A DNA stretch of 64,000 nucleotides from Solimicrobium silvestre (GTDB lineage: Bacteria > Pseudomonadota > Gammaproteobacteria > Burkholderiales > Burkholderiaceae_D), in the NCBI RefSeq assembly GCF_002976435.1, contig NZ_PUGF01000010.1:62001-126000 (forward strand). The letters are read 5' to 3'. How positions within the stretch are numbered: the stretch's first letter is position 1; every line of letters begins with the position of its first letter. The notes under the pieces are model-generated. The model saw only the letters and a list, made by a program, of their open reading frames with translations, ran no database searches and had not been told where the DNA came from. Position numbers and translations under genes: made by a program. Positions 26,038-36,179 of this stretch are shown here, piece after piece.

Positions 26038-26688
26038 CTAAACCCCTTTGCCCGGCATAGGGGTTTTTTGTTGGTAGTCGCATAAGTCAGTCAACATGCA
26101 ATTCCAGCATAATGGCTGACGCGCCTTGCAGGTATAACGACCATGCAAAATCAGCCAATGATGGGCGTTGAGTTTAAATTCTTCCGGCACATTTTTTAGT
26201 AGTTGCTGCTCCACTTTTTCTACGGTTTCGCCAACCGCTAAACCAGTACGATTGCCAACCCGGAAAATATGCGTGTCGACGGCAATAGTCGGTTCACCAA
26301 AGGCACTGTTTAAAACCACGTTAGCAGTTTTACGACCAACGCCGGGTAAGGCTTCCAAAGCACTGCGTTCACGCGGGACTTGACCGTTATGTTGGTTTAA
26401 TAAAATCTGGCAAGTGGCGATGATGTGTTTGGCCTTGGTTTTATACAGGCCAATACTGGCAATGAAGGGGATGAGTTCCGCTTCACCGAGTGCCAGTATT
26501 TTAGCCGGAGTATTAGCCACTAAATACAGACGGCGTGTAGCTAAATTAACCGACACATCGGTGGCTTGAGCAGACAATAAAACGGCAATTAGTAATTCAA
26601 ACGGCGTGGTGTATTCCAGCTCGGTACTGGGATGTGGATTGGTTGTTTGCAGACGTTGGAAAAAGCTGATTCGTTGAGATGCGTTCAT
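26038..26688 (-). CDS. nth: endonuclease III
   Basis: The 216-residue base-excision glycosylase/AP lyase has the helix-hairpin-helix LPGVGRKTANVVLN with catalytic Lys, catalytic Asp in AVDTHIFRVGNR, and the C-terminal [4Fe-4S] cysteines in CKARQPLCWNCMLTDLC (C-x6-C-x2-C-x5-C). It removes oxidised pyrimidines. It is followed upstream on the same strand by an rnfB-like gene, a common pairing in betaproteobacteria. Confidence 0.97.
   Translation of the reverse strand: MNASQRISFFQRLQTTNPHPSTELEYTTPFELLIAVLLSAQATDVSVNLATRRLYLVANTPAKILALGEAELIPFIASIGLYKTKAKHIIATCQILLNQHNGQVPRERSALEALPGVGRKTANVVLNSAFGEPTIAVDTHIFRVGNRTGLAVGETVEKVEQQLLKNVPEEFKLNAHHWLILHGRYTCKARQPLCWNCMLTDLCDYQQKTPMPGKGV
26040..26069 (+). 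terminator. terminator of the nitroreductase gene, at the 3' end of nth
   Basis: AAACCCCT and AGGGGTTT (26040-26047 with 26059-26066), loop of 11, then a T run to 26069. It falls in the last codons of the convergent nth gene, so the two 3' ends share this DNA. Confidence 0.7.
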
Positions 26689-26716
26689 GCTGAATTTTTA
26701 GTGATCTTTGTGTGAT

Positions 26717-27400
26717 TTATTTTGGTTTATTTGCCATAGCACGCGCAATTGCTGCGTTGATGATGGCTTTCTTACGCGCCTGCTCAATAGCTTGTTCTGG
26801 AGTAGTCGCTATTTCTGCTTGGGTTATACGTAGTTTTTCACTCGCTTTGGCTAATAAGCGTGCGTCGTTTTCTTGTTTTTCACGTTCTAAACGCGTGATT
26901 CTAAAATCATGCCGAGCACGCGCCGCATTGGCCTGTTCCGCACTCCAAGCATTCCAGCCGGTTTGTTCACCTGTCACATTCACCATGCTGATGCAATCAA
27001 CCGGGCAAGGCGGCAGGCATAAATCGCAGCCCGTGCATTTATCGATGATAACGCTATGCATTTGTTTAGCGGCGCCAACAATCGCATCGACCGGGCAAGC
27101 TTGTATGCACAGCGTGCAGCCTATGCAAATGGCTTCATCGATGACGGCAACAGCACGCGGATGTTCTACGCCGTGAGTTACGTTGAGTGGCAATATCGGT
27201 TGCTGCAACAGTTGCGCTAAACGCGCTATACCTTGATCCCCACCGGGCGGGCATTGATTATATAAAGCGGCACCAGACGCAATGGCTTCTGCATAGGGGC
27301 GACAAGCTGGGAACCCGCATTTAGTACATTGGGTTTGTGGCAGCAGATCTTCGATTTGATCTGCCAGCGTTGCGCTTGTTGAGGGAGTTAAAGAGGGCAC
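26717..27400 (-). CDS. RnfB-like iron-sulfur electron transfer protein
   Basis: The 227-residue protein has an N-terminal Fe-S domain ([19 protein letters not shown]) like RnfB, then two [4Fe-4S] ferredoxin motifs ([12 protein letters not shown] and [12 protein letters not shown]) and a charged helical tail. It lacks the N-terminal membrane anchor of full RnfB and no other rnf genes are nearby. It is therefore likely a stand-alone ferredoxin-type protein that may serve Fe-S enzymes such as its neighbour Nth. That link is inferred from position only. Confidence 0.88.
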   Translation of the reverse strand: MPSLTPSTSATLADQIEDLLPQTQCTKCGFPACRPYAEAIASGAALYNQCPPGGDQGIARLAQLLQQPILPLNVTHGVEHPRAVAVIDEAICIGCTLCIQACPVDAIVGAAKQMHSVIIDKCTGCDLCLPPCPVDCISMVNVTGEQTGWNAWSAEQANAARARHDFRITRLEREKQENDARLLAKASEKLRITQAEIATTPEQAIEQARKKAIINAAIARAMANKPK

Positions 27401-27502
27401 GGTATTTCATTAAAGCTCAAAACCGTATTATCGCTTGAATAGGACGTTGCTGCCGTGTACTTATACATAAAATGCACACGACAGCAAAGGATAGTTGATG
27501 GT

Positions 27503-28738
27503 TTAACCGTGCTTCTGGATAAATTCAGTGATTTTCGGACAAACCACTTCGCGCCAGCGGCGGCCTGAGAAAATTCCGTAGTGACCGCAATTCGGTGCTA
27601 CAAAATCTTGCTGACGATTGGCTGGAATACCGGTGCAAATGTCATGCGCTGCCTGGGTTTGACCTGGGCCGGAAATATCATCTAGTTCGCCTTCAACGGT
27701 AAATAACGCTACGGTTTTAATGTCTTGCGGGCGGACTAATTTACCTTCCACTTCCCAAGTGCCTTTTGGCAAGCTAAATTCTTGGAATACGGTTTTAATC
27801 GTGTCCAGATAGTAGCCGGCAGGCATATCCAATACCGCATTGTATTCATCGTAAAACTGGCGATGCGCTTCAGCCGGATCATCATCACCTTTAATTAAGT
27901 GCTGATAAAAATCCCAATGACTTTGGGCATGGCGTCTTGGATTCATAGCGACGAAGCCGGTGTGCTGTAAGAAGCCGGGATAAACTTTGCGGCCATTGCC
28001 GGGGAAATTCGGAGGAACGCTGTAAATCACATTGTTTTCAAACCAGGAATAAGGCTTTTCAACTGCCAGATTATTGACTTGCGTTGGTGATTTTCTTGGG
28101 TCGATTGGGCCACCCATCATCGTCATGGTTTTTGGCAGCTTAGGATCTTTAGCGGTCGCCATCAGTGAAATGGCGGCCAATACTGGCACTGTCGGCTGAC
28201 ACACTGAAATCACATGTAAATTAGGCGCTAAATGACGAATAAAATCTTGCACGTAGTAGATGTAATCATGCAGATGAAATTCACCTTCTGCCAATGGCAC
28301 CATGCGGGCATCGGTCCAGTCGGTAATGTAGACATCATGGTGGGTCAACAAGGCGCGCACGGTATCGCGTAGCAGCGTTGAGTGGTGGCCGGATAAGGGC
28401 GCTACCAATAAGACTTTAGGTTGATCGAGTTGTTTGATTTCTTTACTGCTGAGAACTTTTTTGAAGTGGATCAGCGTACAAAAACTTTTCTGCAATTCAA
28501 CTTCTTCTACAATCGCTACCGTTTGACCATTAACGATGGTGGAGTCAATGTTAAACGCCGGTTTTTCGTAACTTTTCCCTAGACGAAACATTAGTTCATA
28601 GCCCGCAGCAATCCGTTGTGAAAACGGCGTGTGTGCCAGCGGTGAGATGGGGTTGCTAAATAACTTGGAAGACGCTTCAGCCCAATGAGTTAATGGGGTT
28701 ATGAGGGCGCGGTTCATCTCGTGTAGGTGGTAAAGCAT
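27503..28738 (-). CDS. phaZ: intracellular polyhydroxyalkanoate depolymerase
   Basis: The 411-residue PhaZ1-type depolymerase has no signal peptide. The nucleophile is a cysteine in VISVCQPTVPVLAA, as in the Cupriavidus necator enzyme, instead of the lipase-box serine. GELDDISGPGQT supplies the Asp region and CGHYGIFSG the His region. It mobilises stored polyhydroxybutyrate granules in the cytoplasm. A phasin gene lies at 31961, so the strain very likely makes PHA. The synthase genes are not in the window. Confidence 0.93.
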   Translation of the reverse strand: MLYHLHEMNRALITPLTHWAEASSKLFSNPISPLAHTPFSQRIAAGYELMFRLGKSYEKPAFNIDSTIVNGQTVAIVEEVELQKSFCTLIHFKKVLSSKEIKQLDQPKVLLVAPLSGHHSTLLRDTVRALLTHHDVYITDWTDARMVPLAEGEFHLHDYIYYVQDFIRHLAPNLHVISVCQPTVPVLAAISLMATAKDPKLPKTMTMMGGPIDPRKSPTQVNNLAVEKPYSWFENNVIYSVPPNFPGNGRKVYPGFLQHTGFVAMNPRRHAQSHWDFYQHLIKGDDDPAEAHRQFYDEYNAVLDMPAGYYLDTIKTVFQEFSLPKGTWEVEGKLVRPQDIKTVALFTVEGELDDISGPGQTQAAHDICTGIPANRQQDFVAPNCGHYGIFSGRRWREVVCPKITEFIQKHG

Positions 28739-29014
28739 AGTTTTCTTTCAAAGGGTGCTGCTAAGCTAAATCAGTTTGTTGCGGTGCACTATTTACTTTA
28801 TTCTTTTTCGGCGTGTCTGCCAAGTTTGTCGCGAAACTTTCCATTGGAAAATAGGGGATTTAACATTGTTTTGCGATTAAAACTGGAATAAATATTTAAA
28901 CGACATTAATTCACGGACATACTCATTATTTATTGCCAACAATCACTAGTTGTTAAAAATTATTTGGATGATTGTAATGGAAATGGCGGCCTTAGGTTAA
29001 TCAATTTTGTAAAT

Positions 29015-29054
29015 AAAAAAGGCACCTGATCTTGGAAGAAAAGGCGCCTTTCTA
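29015..29054 (-). terminator. terminator after the ferredoxin-NADP reductase gene
   Basis: On the minus strand AAAGGCGCC pairs with GGTGCCTTT (one G-U pair), followed by a T run. It sits 25 bases after the stop of the reductase gene. The remaining 270 or so bases up to the phaZ start at 28738 hold its AT-rich promoter region and no gene that I can see. Confidence 0.8.
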
Positions 29055-29075
29055 ATTATTTAGTGTAGCAACGGT

Positions 29076-30146
29076 TTAATCAAAAACCGGTGTTTCCACT
29101 CCCAAAATTTTATGCAATTTTGGTGATGTCGTGGTGTACTGCATGTGAATTTTCTTGTCAGGGAAAATATACGGTGCGGCACCAAAGGCGGCCAATGCAG
29201 CCTCATGGAAACCAGACAAAATCAATTTCTTTTTACCTGGATAGGTGTTGATATCACCCACTGCAAAAATGCCGGGAATATTGGTTTCAAACTTCTCGGT
29301 ATTCATTACTTTTAACTGTTTGCGTTCAATTTCTAAGCTCCAATCAGCGATTGGGCCGAGCTTTGGCGACAAACCGTAAAACACTAATAAATCATCCAGC
29401 GGCAAGCGGCGGGTTACACCGTCTTGGCCGGTTACTTTGATTTCAGACAGTAAATCGTCTTTAGTTTCAATGCCGGTGATTTGACCAATAATCAATTGCA
29501 TTTCAAGCTGTTCGCACAAATCACGCATTTTTGTGACCGATGCAGGAGCAGCGCGGAAATCATCGCGACGATGCAACAGTACGACAGATTCAGCTTTACC
29601 GACTAGATCCAAAGCCCAGTCCAGAGCGGAATCACCGCCACCGCAGATTACGATATTTCTACCGTGGAAGCGCAGCGGATCTTTAACCCGATAGAACAAT
29701 TGGGAACCGTCAAAGGCTTCAATGCCATCTACTTTTAACGTACGTGGTTGGAATGAGCCAACGCCAGCCGCTATAAAAATAGTTTTGGTAATAAAGCGTG
29801 TGCCAGTCGACGTTTCCAGATCAAAGCGACCATCTTCGCGACGCGCTACCAAGGTAACTTCCTGACCTAAATGAAAGGTCGGGGAAAATGGTTCGATTTG
29901 CTTTAGCAAATTGTCGACCAGTTCTTGGCCTGTGCAGACTGGCACGGCAGGAATATCGTAAATCGGTTTGTCGGGATATAACTCGACGCACTGGCCGCCA
30001 ACCATAGGCAGGGAATCAATGACATGCGCTTTGATTTCTAACAGGCCTAATTCAAAAACCTGAAACAGTCCAACCGGGCCGGCACCAACGATAACTGCGT
30101 CGGCGATGATGGGGGCCAATGATTCATTGGCGAGCTTGGTTTCCAT
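29076..30146 (-). CDS. ferredoxin-NADP reductase, thioredoxin-reductase type
   Basis: The 356-residue FAD enzyme has the FAD site [16 protein letters not shown] near the N terminus, an NADP site [14 protein letters not shown] in the middle and a second FAD contact [21 protein letters not shown]. The dimeric TrxR-like ferredoxin-NADP reductases of betaproteobacteria have this length and lack the CxxC redox pair, which is absent here too. The 7Fe ferredoxin gene directly upstream on the same strand is its probable partner. Confidence 0.92.
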   Translation of the reverse strand: METKLANESLAPIIADAVIVGAGPVGLFQVFELGLLEIKAHVIDSLPMVGGQCVELYPDKPIYDIPAVPVCTGQELVDNLLKQIEPFSPTFHLGQEVTLVARREDGRFDLETSTGTRFITKTIFIAAGVGSFQPRTLKVDGIEAFDGSQLFYRVKDPLRFHGRNIVICGGGDSALDWALDLVGKAESVVLLHRRDDFRAAPASVTKMRDLCEQLEMQLIIGQITGIETKDDLLSEIKVTGQDGVTRRLPLDDLLVFYGLSPKLGPIADWSLEIERKQLKVMNTEKFETNIPGIFAVGDINTYPGKKKLILSGFHEAALAAFGAAPYIFPDKKIHMQYTTTSPKLHKILGVETPVFD

Positions 30147-30232
30147 ATGATGGATGCATTCCTATAGAGATAACTAATCTACCAATAGTAAGCAGACTAG
30201 CTTTTAACGAATATAGCTTTAAATACGAGGCT

Positions 30233-30559
30233 TTAAATACGTTTTAAATATTGAATCTTGTCTTTTACATCTTTCCAGTCATCCGCGTCCGGCAAAGGAG
30301 CGATGGTTTTGGTGATGGAAGGCCAGGTACGCGACAAGTCAGCGTTGAGTTTGAGATAATCTTGTTGGTCAGCAGGAACGTCTTCTTCAGCATAAATCGC
30401 ATTCACCGGGCATTCAGCTACGCAAACTGCGCAGTCGATACATTCATCGGGATCAATCGCTAAAAAATTGGGTCCAACGCGAAAACAATCTACCGGGCAG
30501 ACATCAACGCAGTCCGTGTAGCGGCAGCGGATGCAGGATTCGGTGACAACGTGGGTCAT
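30233..30559 (-). CDS. fdxA: 7Fe ferredoxin
   Basis: The 108-residue FdxA-type ferredoxin has cysteines in CIRCRYTDCVDVCPVDC (3Fe-4S plus shared ligands) and CIDCAVCVAECPVNAI (4Fe-4S). The long C-terminal tail is typical of FdxA. It carries low-potential electrons in the cytoplasm and precedes the reductase gene by 86 bases. Confidence 0.95.
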   Translation of the reverse strand: MTHVVTESCIRCRYTDCVDVCPVDCFRVGPNFLAIDPDECIDCAVCVAECPVNAIYAEEDVPADQQDYLKLNADLSRTWPSITKTIAPLPDADDWKDVKDKIQYLKRI

Positions 30560-30852
30560 AACTAGCCTATCTGGAAAAAACGGGGATTGGAGGTGACTGC
30601 AGCAGTTAAAATTCGTTGCAAGTCACAAAGCACTGTATTTTAAGGTAATTCTGGAGTTCCTACAAATCAACCTTAGATAAAATACGCATAAGCAAATTCA
30701 TGTTTTGGCTGCGAGCAAGTCGTTTTAGTGCCTTTTTCACAGAATAAAATTCAAAATAAATTGATTTAAATCAACTAAACTTGGACTAAATCTGTACTGG
30801 CGTTGCCATTTTGGCGCAACATTTGTGGTGTTTAAATGAATGGATTATTTTC

Positions 30853-31827
30853 ATGAGCAAACCTGCTGTATTACTTACCTGCATTGCCTTCCCTGAAATC
30901 ATTGAGCAATTATCAGTCCATTTTGAACTGGAAACCAATCAGCAGGATGCGACGTTTACTGAGCAGGAGTTAATAGCGCAACTGCAAAATAAGCAGGCCG
31001 TTTTTACCGCCGGTAATGCACGCTTTACCGAGCATGTTTTGCAGCATGCGCCCCAACTCAAATTAATTTGTGCGATGACCGTCGGCTACGACAACATCGA
31101 TGTCGCGGCTTGCGCAAAAAGAGGCATCGTCGTGACTAATGCGCCCGATGTGTTAAATCAAACCACCGCAGATTTTGCGTGGGCGCTGTTGCTGGCAACG
31201 GCGCGTCGCGTTACTGAATCTGAGCATTGGTTGCGTGCCGGGCATTGGCAGAAGTGGAGCCTGGATGGTTTTTTAGGTGCCGATGTGCACGGTAAAACTT
31301 TGGGCATTTTAGGCATGGGGCGGATCGGGCAAGCAATTGCGCGGCGTTCTATGGGGTTTGATATGCAGGTGCTGTATCACAACCGGTCACGTTTAACGCC
31401 AGCGCAAGAAGCGCACTCAAATAACGCAAGTTATGTCAGCAAGCAAGAGCTATTGAAAAGCGTAGATCATTTGATACTGATGTTGCCGTATTCAGCCGCA
31501 ACCCATCATTGCATGGGGGCTGAAGAATTTAGCCAAATGCGTAGTAGTGCTACCTTGATTAATGTTGCACGTGGTGGCGTAGTAGACGATGCGGCATTGA
31601 TTTTAGCTTTGCGTAATCAACAAATTGCTGCCGCCGGATTAGATGTCTATGAAAATGAACCGCGTTTGAATCCGGAATTTTTAGGCTTACCTAACGTCGT
31701 CCTCACGCCGCATATCGCTAGCGCAACCGAGCCTACGCGACGTGCGATGCAGCAGTGTGCGGTGAATAATTTGATTGCGTATTTTGAGCGTGGCGAGGTA
31801 ATTAATTTAGTGGCTAGCGTGAGTTAA
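30853..31827 (+). CDS. D-2-hydroxyacid dehydrogenase, glyoxylate/hydroxypyruvate reductase type
   Basis: ATG 30853 (MSKPAVLLTCIAFPE) fits the family start better than the upstream in-frame codons. The 324-residue enzyme has the NAD(P) loop GMGRIGQAIA and catalytic Arg, Glu and His in INVARGGVVDD, ENEPRL and LTPHIASAT. Close families reduce glyoxylate, hydroxypyruvate or 2-ketogluconate. The substrate is not resolvable here. Confidence 0.9.
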   Translation: MSKPAVLLTCIAFPEIIEQLSVHFELETNQQDATFTEQELIAQLQNKQAVFTAGNARFTEHVLQHAPQLKLICAMTVGYDNIDVAACAKRGIVVTNAPDVLNQTTADFAWALLLATARRVTESEHWLRAGHWQKWSLDGFLGADVHGKTLGILGMGRIGQAIARRSMGFDMQVLYHNRSRLTPAQEAHSNNASYVSKQELLKSVDHLILMLPYSAATHHCMGAEEFSQMRSSATLINVARGGVVDDAALILALRNQQIAAAGLDVYENEPRLNPEFLGLPNVVLTPHIASATEPTRRAMQQCAVNNLIAYFERGEVINLVASVS

Positions 31828-31960
31828 GGTTTAACTATTCACATATTCAGCTAAGGTGGTTATGATGATGTTGATGTCTGTCGCAGGGTTGGACTGTTAT
31901 TAATTTAAAGTTGCTGTTAGTCACTAGTTTTTTTTCGGTAATTAAAACCAGGAGATAATT

Positions 31961-32521
31961 ATGTCTGCATCTACTCAAGAAAAAATGATCGGTACAATAC
32001 AGGAGCAGCAAGCGCAATGGCTGGCTTTTGTAGCCAAAGCGTTGGAAAGTTCGATGAAACTGGTTGAGCTAAACGCGCGGATGACCAAGCAATCGTTAGA
32101 CGATTCCTCACAATCACTTCGCTATTTACTTGAAGTCAAAGCACCAGGACAAATCTTTGCGCTGGATGCTGAAAGAATACAGGACAAGCTAAATCGCATG
32201 CTGTCTTATGCCAACGAATTCAGCGCAATTACTTCCGCTTTCGGCACTGAATTCAGTCAAATTGCACAAGCCCAAATTAGCGGCTCCTGTAACAATGCAA
32301 ACAAATTGTTTGAAGGCGCGCAGCAAGTTACGCCAGACACGCTTCAAAAGCCGTTCGATGTCATGTTTTCGGCCTTGGGTAATCCGCAAAATGGCTACGA
32401 ACAATGGATGGGCGCGGGTAAGAAATTCGCCGAAGTCATCGGGCAGAATTTAATGATGACACCATCCGAGTCGGCTCCGGCCAAAAGAAAGAGTGCAAAA
32501 TCGACGAGCAATGGCTCTTGA
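31961..32521 (+). CDS. phasin family protein
   Basis: The 186-residue, mostly helical amphipathic protein matches phasins: a repeated pattern of hydrophobic heptads (QWLAFVAKALESSMKLVEL), a QIFALDAERIQDKL middle and a Lys/Ser-rich tail (AKRKSAKS). Phasins coat polyhydroxyalkanoate granules. AGGAGAT precedes ATG 31961. It lies 3.2 kb from the depolymerase gene. Confidence 0.85.
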   Translation: MSASTQEKMIGTIQEQQAQWLAFVAKALESSMKLVELNARMTKQSLDDSSQSLRYLLEVKAPGQIFALDAERIQDKLNRMLSYANEFSAITSAFGTEFSQIAQAQISGSCNNANKLFEGAQQVTPDTLQKPFDVMFSALGNPQNGYEQWMGAGKKFAEVIGQNLMMTPSESAPAKRKSAKSTSNGS

Positions 32522-32575
32522 AACGTGTCGCCGTTTTGATTTTCTTTGGTGGCGTAACCCTCTGAAGGAGTACTT

Positions 32576-32929
32576 ATGTCGCTTCGATGGCAAGATTGGG
32601 TAAGTGCGTTGCTCGGTTGCTGGCTGTTGGTTTCCCCTTGGGAGATGGGCTATTTGCTTAATTTGGACGCCAAGGGAAATGCGTGTGGAGTCGGCGCAGC
32701 GCTGATTATATTTAATCTTATTTCTGCCTGCAGAAAAGTGGATGATGGTCAGGAAATCGTCAATATCGTATTGGGAATCTGGCTCATTCTTTCACCTTAC
32801 GCACTCAGTTTTTCTACTGAAAAAAACCTCACATTGAATGTGATTGCTGTTGGTTCAGCGGTTATTATTCTTGCCGCCTGGCAGATGTTTGATGCCATCA
32901 GAATGTTTAAAAGCAATAAGCTAGATTAA
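32576..32929 (+). CDS. SPW repeat membrane protein
   Basis: The 117-residue protein has four membrane segments and two SPW-type repeats, LGCWLLVSPWEMGY and LGIWLILSPYALSF, each spanning two helices. The function of the family is unknown. GAAGGAG precedes the start. It follows the phasin gene by 54 bases and may share its transcript. Confidence 0.85.
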   Translation: MSLRWQDWVSALLGCWLLVSPWEMGYLLNLDAKGNACGVGAALIIFNLISACRKVDDGQEIVNIVLGIWLILSPYALSFSTEKNLTLNVIAVGSAVIILAAWQMFDAIRMFKSNKLD

Positions 32930-33190
32930 TTAATACGTTAATTTTCTTTGGTAGTGTCGGATATTAAATTTATTTTTTTATTAATATTGGCAAGTAAATT
33001 TATTGACAATAAATAGTACCGTCTAAAAACGCGATTTTCATCGATGGAAAGCCCATCAGATGCGTTAAATATTTAAAAAATAGGTGGGGGTGTAGGGCAG
33101 TTGTTGAATTTAACGACAATCTCCATCAAATTGAGCTGGAGATGTCGTTATTTGATACAAGGTAAGCGTTGCTTGTCTTGTCTATTTGGC

Positions 33191-33442
33191 TTACTTCAAA
33201 TCATTAATTAAATCGATGTATTGCTGTTGTGCTTCTTCTTGTGCCGTACCGGCCAAGCTATTCCATGCATCCCATTTAGCGCGGCCGATCATGTCAGTAA
33301 AGCCTGGACGTTCACCACTTGCATCGCCATTGCTGGTTTGCTTAAATAAAGCATAAATTTTGAGCAGCGTCATGTTGTCTGGACGCTCTGGTAAATTCTT
33401 GGAATCTAATTGTGCCTGGGCGAATTGCTCGGATAAACTCAT
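33191..33442 (-). CDS. acyl-CoA-binding protein
   Basis: The 83-residue four-helix ACBP has the signature KIYALFKQTSNGD and the acyl-CoA contacts KWDAWNSL. It binds long-chain acyl-CoA esters in the cytoplasm. The length and motifs are standard. It sits next to phasin and SPW genes, consistent with a lipid and storage context. Confidence 0.93.
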   Translation of the reverse strand: MSLSEQFAQAQLDSKNLPERPDNMTLLKIYALFKQTSNGDASGERPGFTDMIGRAKWDAWNSLAGTAQEEAQQQYIDLINDLK

Positions 33443-33582
33443 GGTGGTTCCTCAGTTAATGGGTAGTGATGCTTGGTAGTGAAATAATACTTAATTCAGG
33501 CTCTGTTTGAGCTGCAAAACGAACCGTAAATTACCACGGAAGGCGCACTCAAATTTAGAGTAATTCCTCAGATCTGAGCGTA

Positions 33583-34467
33583 CTACGCCATTTGACGCCG
33601 GGCCAAGGCAAATTGAGCAGAAATCGCTTCTAAAACAATGGCAACTTTGGGCAAGTGGCGATGGCGCTTGTGGCAGACAACAAATAGTTCCGCTTCACTG
33701 CTGAACCCGTGCGCAATATTTAGTTCATGTAATTGGTTTAGATGGGGAAAAATAGGCGGCACTTTTGCAAGTAGCATCACACCAAGTCCGGCACGACAGG
33801 CCGCCATTTGAATATTGAAATCATTCGAGGTGAACACCGGATTAAACTGCTTCACTTGTTTTTTTAATTCCTGAACCATTTGTAATTCTTGATGTGAGTC
33901 AGACCAGCATATCCAATCCAGATCATCCAGAGTATAAGAATCAGGTAATTGCTTGATATAAGCGCTTGAAGCTAATATGCGCATTGGTGCCTTGATCTGG
34001 TCGAGGCAAATTAAATCGTCATCTGTCGGTGCTCGGGTGCGCAGCGAAATATCTGCTTCGCCCCGGCTTAAATTCAATGTCTCAATGCCAGCCAAAACTT
34101 CTATGCGCAGTTGCGGATGGTGCTGCTGTAAGGTTTGCGCCAAGGGCACAACAAAGTCGAGAGCTACTCCTGGCGGTGCGGCAATTTTTATTTTTCCGCT
34201 CAATTGCTGCTTTTGTTTACTTAAACTTTGCGTTGCTTCATTCGCCCACTCAGCCATTCGTTGCGCTGCCGGTAGCAGTTTTTCGCCCGCGCTGGTGAGC
34301 GTAACGCCCTGTGTTTGTCGGATGAACAAAGCTTCACCGATCAGGCTTTCTAATTCGCCGATCCTTCGGCTTAAGGTTGGTTGTCCAAGCTTCAATTCGC
34401 GTGCCGCAGCACTCAAACTGCCTTGCTCAACCACGGCTAAAAATAATTTAATATCATCCCACTTCAT
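33583..34467 (-). CDS. LysR-family transcriptional regulator
   Basis: The 294-residue protein has an N-terminal winged helix-turn-helix (LFLAVVEQGSLSAAARELKLGQPTLSRRIGELE) and a periplasmic-binding-like effector domain. It is divergent from the metallo-beta-lactamase-fold gene at 34571 with about 100 bases between, the usual arrangement of a LysR regulator and its target. Confidence 0.93.
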   Translation of the reverse strand: MKWDDIKLFLAVVEQGSLSAAARELKLGQPTLSRRIGELESLIGEALFIRQTQGVTLTSAGEKLLPAAQRMAEWANEATQSLSKQKQQLSGKIKIAAPPGVALDFVVPLAQTLQQHHPQLRIEVLAGIETLNLSRGEADISLRTRAPTDDDLICLDQIKAPMRILASSAYIKQLPDSYTLDDLDWICWSDSHQELQMVQELKKQVKQFNPVFTSNDFNIQMAACRAGLGVMLLAKVPPIFPHLNQLHELNIAHGFSSEAELFVVCHKRHRHLPKVAIVLEAISAQFALARRQMA

Positions 34468-34570
34468 TTGTTTATCCTATCCATTTATGGATATGTTCAT
34501 CTGAATTTAGTCAATTGATCAATTATATTTGGATATGGCATTATTCGATTACTTTAATTGCGGAGGAACA

Positions 34571-35521
34571 ATGAAAACACAATTTAGCCTTAATTGGACG
34601 TGCGGTTTGGCGATGATGCTGACGCTGGCAAGCCTATCTGGATGCGGTATTACCTCGCATGCTGTTGTTCCATCAACTCTGGGTAAGGTTTCCAGCAGTA
34701 CGGAAATGGAAAGCATGCTTGCTCAGCCCGGCCCAGTTGAGCTGACGGCGATTAATAGCGTAAATTGGACGGTGCCTTTATCTGGCATGGTTAATTTGAA
34801 TAACCCGATTGCGCAACAGGCGCAATTAAAAGATCGGGACGAACCGATCCATGTTTATGTGCACGTACTCAAACATCCCAAGTACGGTAATTTTTTGGTA
34901 GATACCGGTGTGGCGCAACAGTTGATTGATGATCCCGATAAAGCTGGAGTATCGTGGATCGTGGCTAAAGTTATGCACCTTGAAAAAATGAAACTTCAAA
35001 CCAGTACTGATGATGTTTTACGGACTATGCCGGGACAATTATCGGGCGTGTTTTTCACGCATCTGCATATCGATCATATTTCCGGTATGCCAGCCATTCC
35101 TAATGACGTGCCGCTGTATATCGGCAAGTCGGAAACGACAGGAAAAAATTGGATAAATATGTTTGTTTTCAGTAGCACGAATAATTTACTCGCACATAAA
35201 CAGAATTTGCAGGAATGGAATTTTGAGCCTGATCCGCAACATCAATTTGATGCTGTGGTTGACGTGTTTGGCGATGGTTCGGTGTTTGCGATCAGCGTAC
35301 CGGGACATACGCCGGGCAGCGTGGCTTATCTGGTGCGAAGTACGAAAGGGCCGGTGTTATTAACGGGGGATACATCACATACCCGTTGGGGCTGGGATCA
35401 TGGCGTCGAACCTGGGGATTTTACGAATGAGCAGGCTGAAAACCTGGTGAATTTGATGCGATTAAAAGCGCTGGTGGCACGTCATCCTGAGATCGTTGTG
35501 CGGCTGGGTCATCAAGACTAA
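34571..35521 (+). CDS. metallo-beta-lactamase-fold lipoprotein, lactonase-like
   Basis: ATG 34571 has GGAGGA just upstream and begins a lipoprotein signal (lipobox LSGC). The earlier in-frame start lacks both. The 316-residue protein has the zinc motif HLHIDH, a further His in GHTPGS and Asp in LTGDTSHTRWGWDH. This arrangement is shared with N-acyl homoserine lactonases of the AiiA type and related hydrolases. As a lipoprotein it would act at the outer membrane or in the periplasm. The substrate is inferred only at family level. The likely regulator is the divergent LysR gene. Confidence 0.85.
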   Translation: MKTQFSLNWTCGLAMMLTLASLSGCGITSHAVVPSTLGKVSSSTEMESMLAQPGPVELTAINSVNWTVPLSGMVNLNNPIAQQAQLKDRDEPIHVYVHVLKHPKYGNFLVDTGVAQQLIDDPDKAGVSWIVAKVMHLEKMKLQTSTDDVLRTMPGQLSGVFFTHLHIDHISGMPAIPNDVPLYIGKSETTGKNWINMFVFSSTNNLLAHKQNLQEWNFEPDPQHQFDAVVDVFGDGSVFAISVPGHTPGSVAYLVRSTKGPVLLTGDTSHTRWGWDHGVEPGDFTNEQAENLVNLMRLKALVARHPEIVVRLGHQD

Positions 35522-35543
35522 AAGTGAAGTGTCGTTTCGAATA

Positions 35544-35585
35544 AAAAACGCCTCGCTGGTATGCAAATACCAGCGAGGCGTTTTT
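35544..35585. terminator. strong bidirectional terminator
   Basis: A perfect 19-base inverted repeat (35544-35562 with 35567-35585) around loop GCAA, with A and T runs at the ends and the core CGCCTCGCTGGTAT. It separates the convergent lactonase-like and FKBP genes. Confidence 0.95.
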
Positions 35586-35620
35586 ATTTGGTGAAGCGCG
35601 GTAAAAATGGAAAATCCGGC

Positions 35621-35977
35621 TTAAACGCCCAACAATTCCACTTCAAAAATCAAGGTTGCATTTGGTGGAATAACACCGCCAGCGCCGCGTGCGCCATAGC
35701 CTAATGCGGATGGAATAATCAATGTACGCGCGCCGCCTACTTTCATGCCCTGCACGCCTTCATCCCAACCCTTGATCACATGGCCAGCACCTAATGGAAA
35801 CGCAAACGCTTCGTTGCGGTCTTTGCTGGAATCAAATTTGGCACCTTTGCTACCATCTGAATTTTGCAACCAGCCAGTGTAGTGCACGCTAACGTGGTTA
35901 CCAGCTTCAGCAATTGCGCCTTCGCCGATGATGGAATCTTCAAATTGCAGGCCAGAGGCAGTCATCGTAGTTGTCAT
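35621..35977 (-). CDS. FKBP-type peptidyl-prolyl cis-trans isomerase
   Basis: The 118-residue single FKBP domain without signal peptide has [41 protein letters not shown] and a C-terminal IFEVELLGV. It catalyses proline isomerisation in the cytoplasm. Confidence 0.95.
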   Translation of the reverse strand: MTTTMTASGLQFEDSIIGEGAIAEAGNHVSVHYTGWLQNSDGSKGAKFDSSKDRNEAFAFPLGAGHVIKGWDEGVQGMKVGGARTLIIPSALGYGARGAGGVIPPNATLIFEVELLGV

Positions 35978-36179
35978 GTTGTTCTTTCAAAACTTTCAAA
36001 AATTAAAAATAAGTGGCGAGATTGTAGACTAATTTAGCGCGGAATTCTTGAACCAGTCCTGAGTTTTGCGGTGGTTACGCGCTGAAAGGATGGGAATTGA
36101 TACTTTAGGTTATTATTCTCGCCACAGGATTTATGGCAAATTCAGAAAAACATAAAATAAACACAAAAATGGAACAAGG

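Noticed and set aside
26712-27176. 154-codon plus-strand frame across the rnfB-like gene
   Set aside because: It is antisense to a gene with clear Fe-S motifs and is Ser/Ala/Cys-rich from reverse-strand codon bias.
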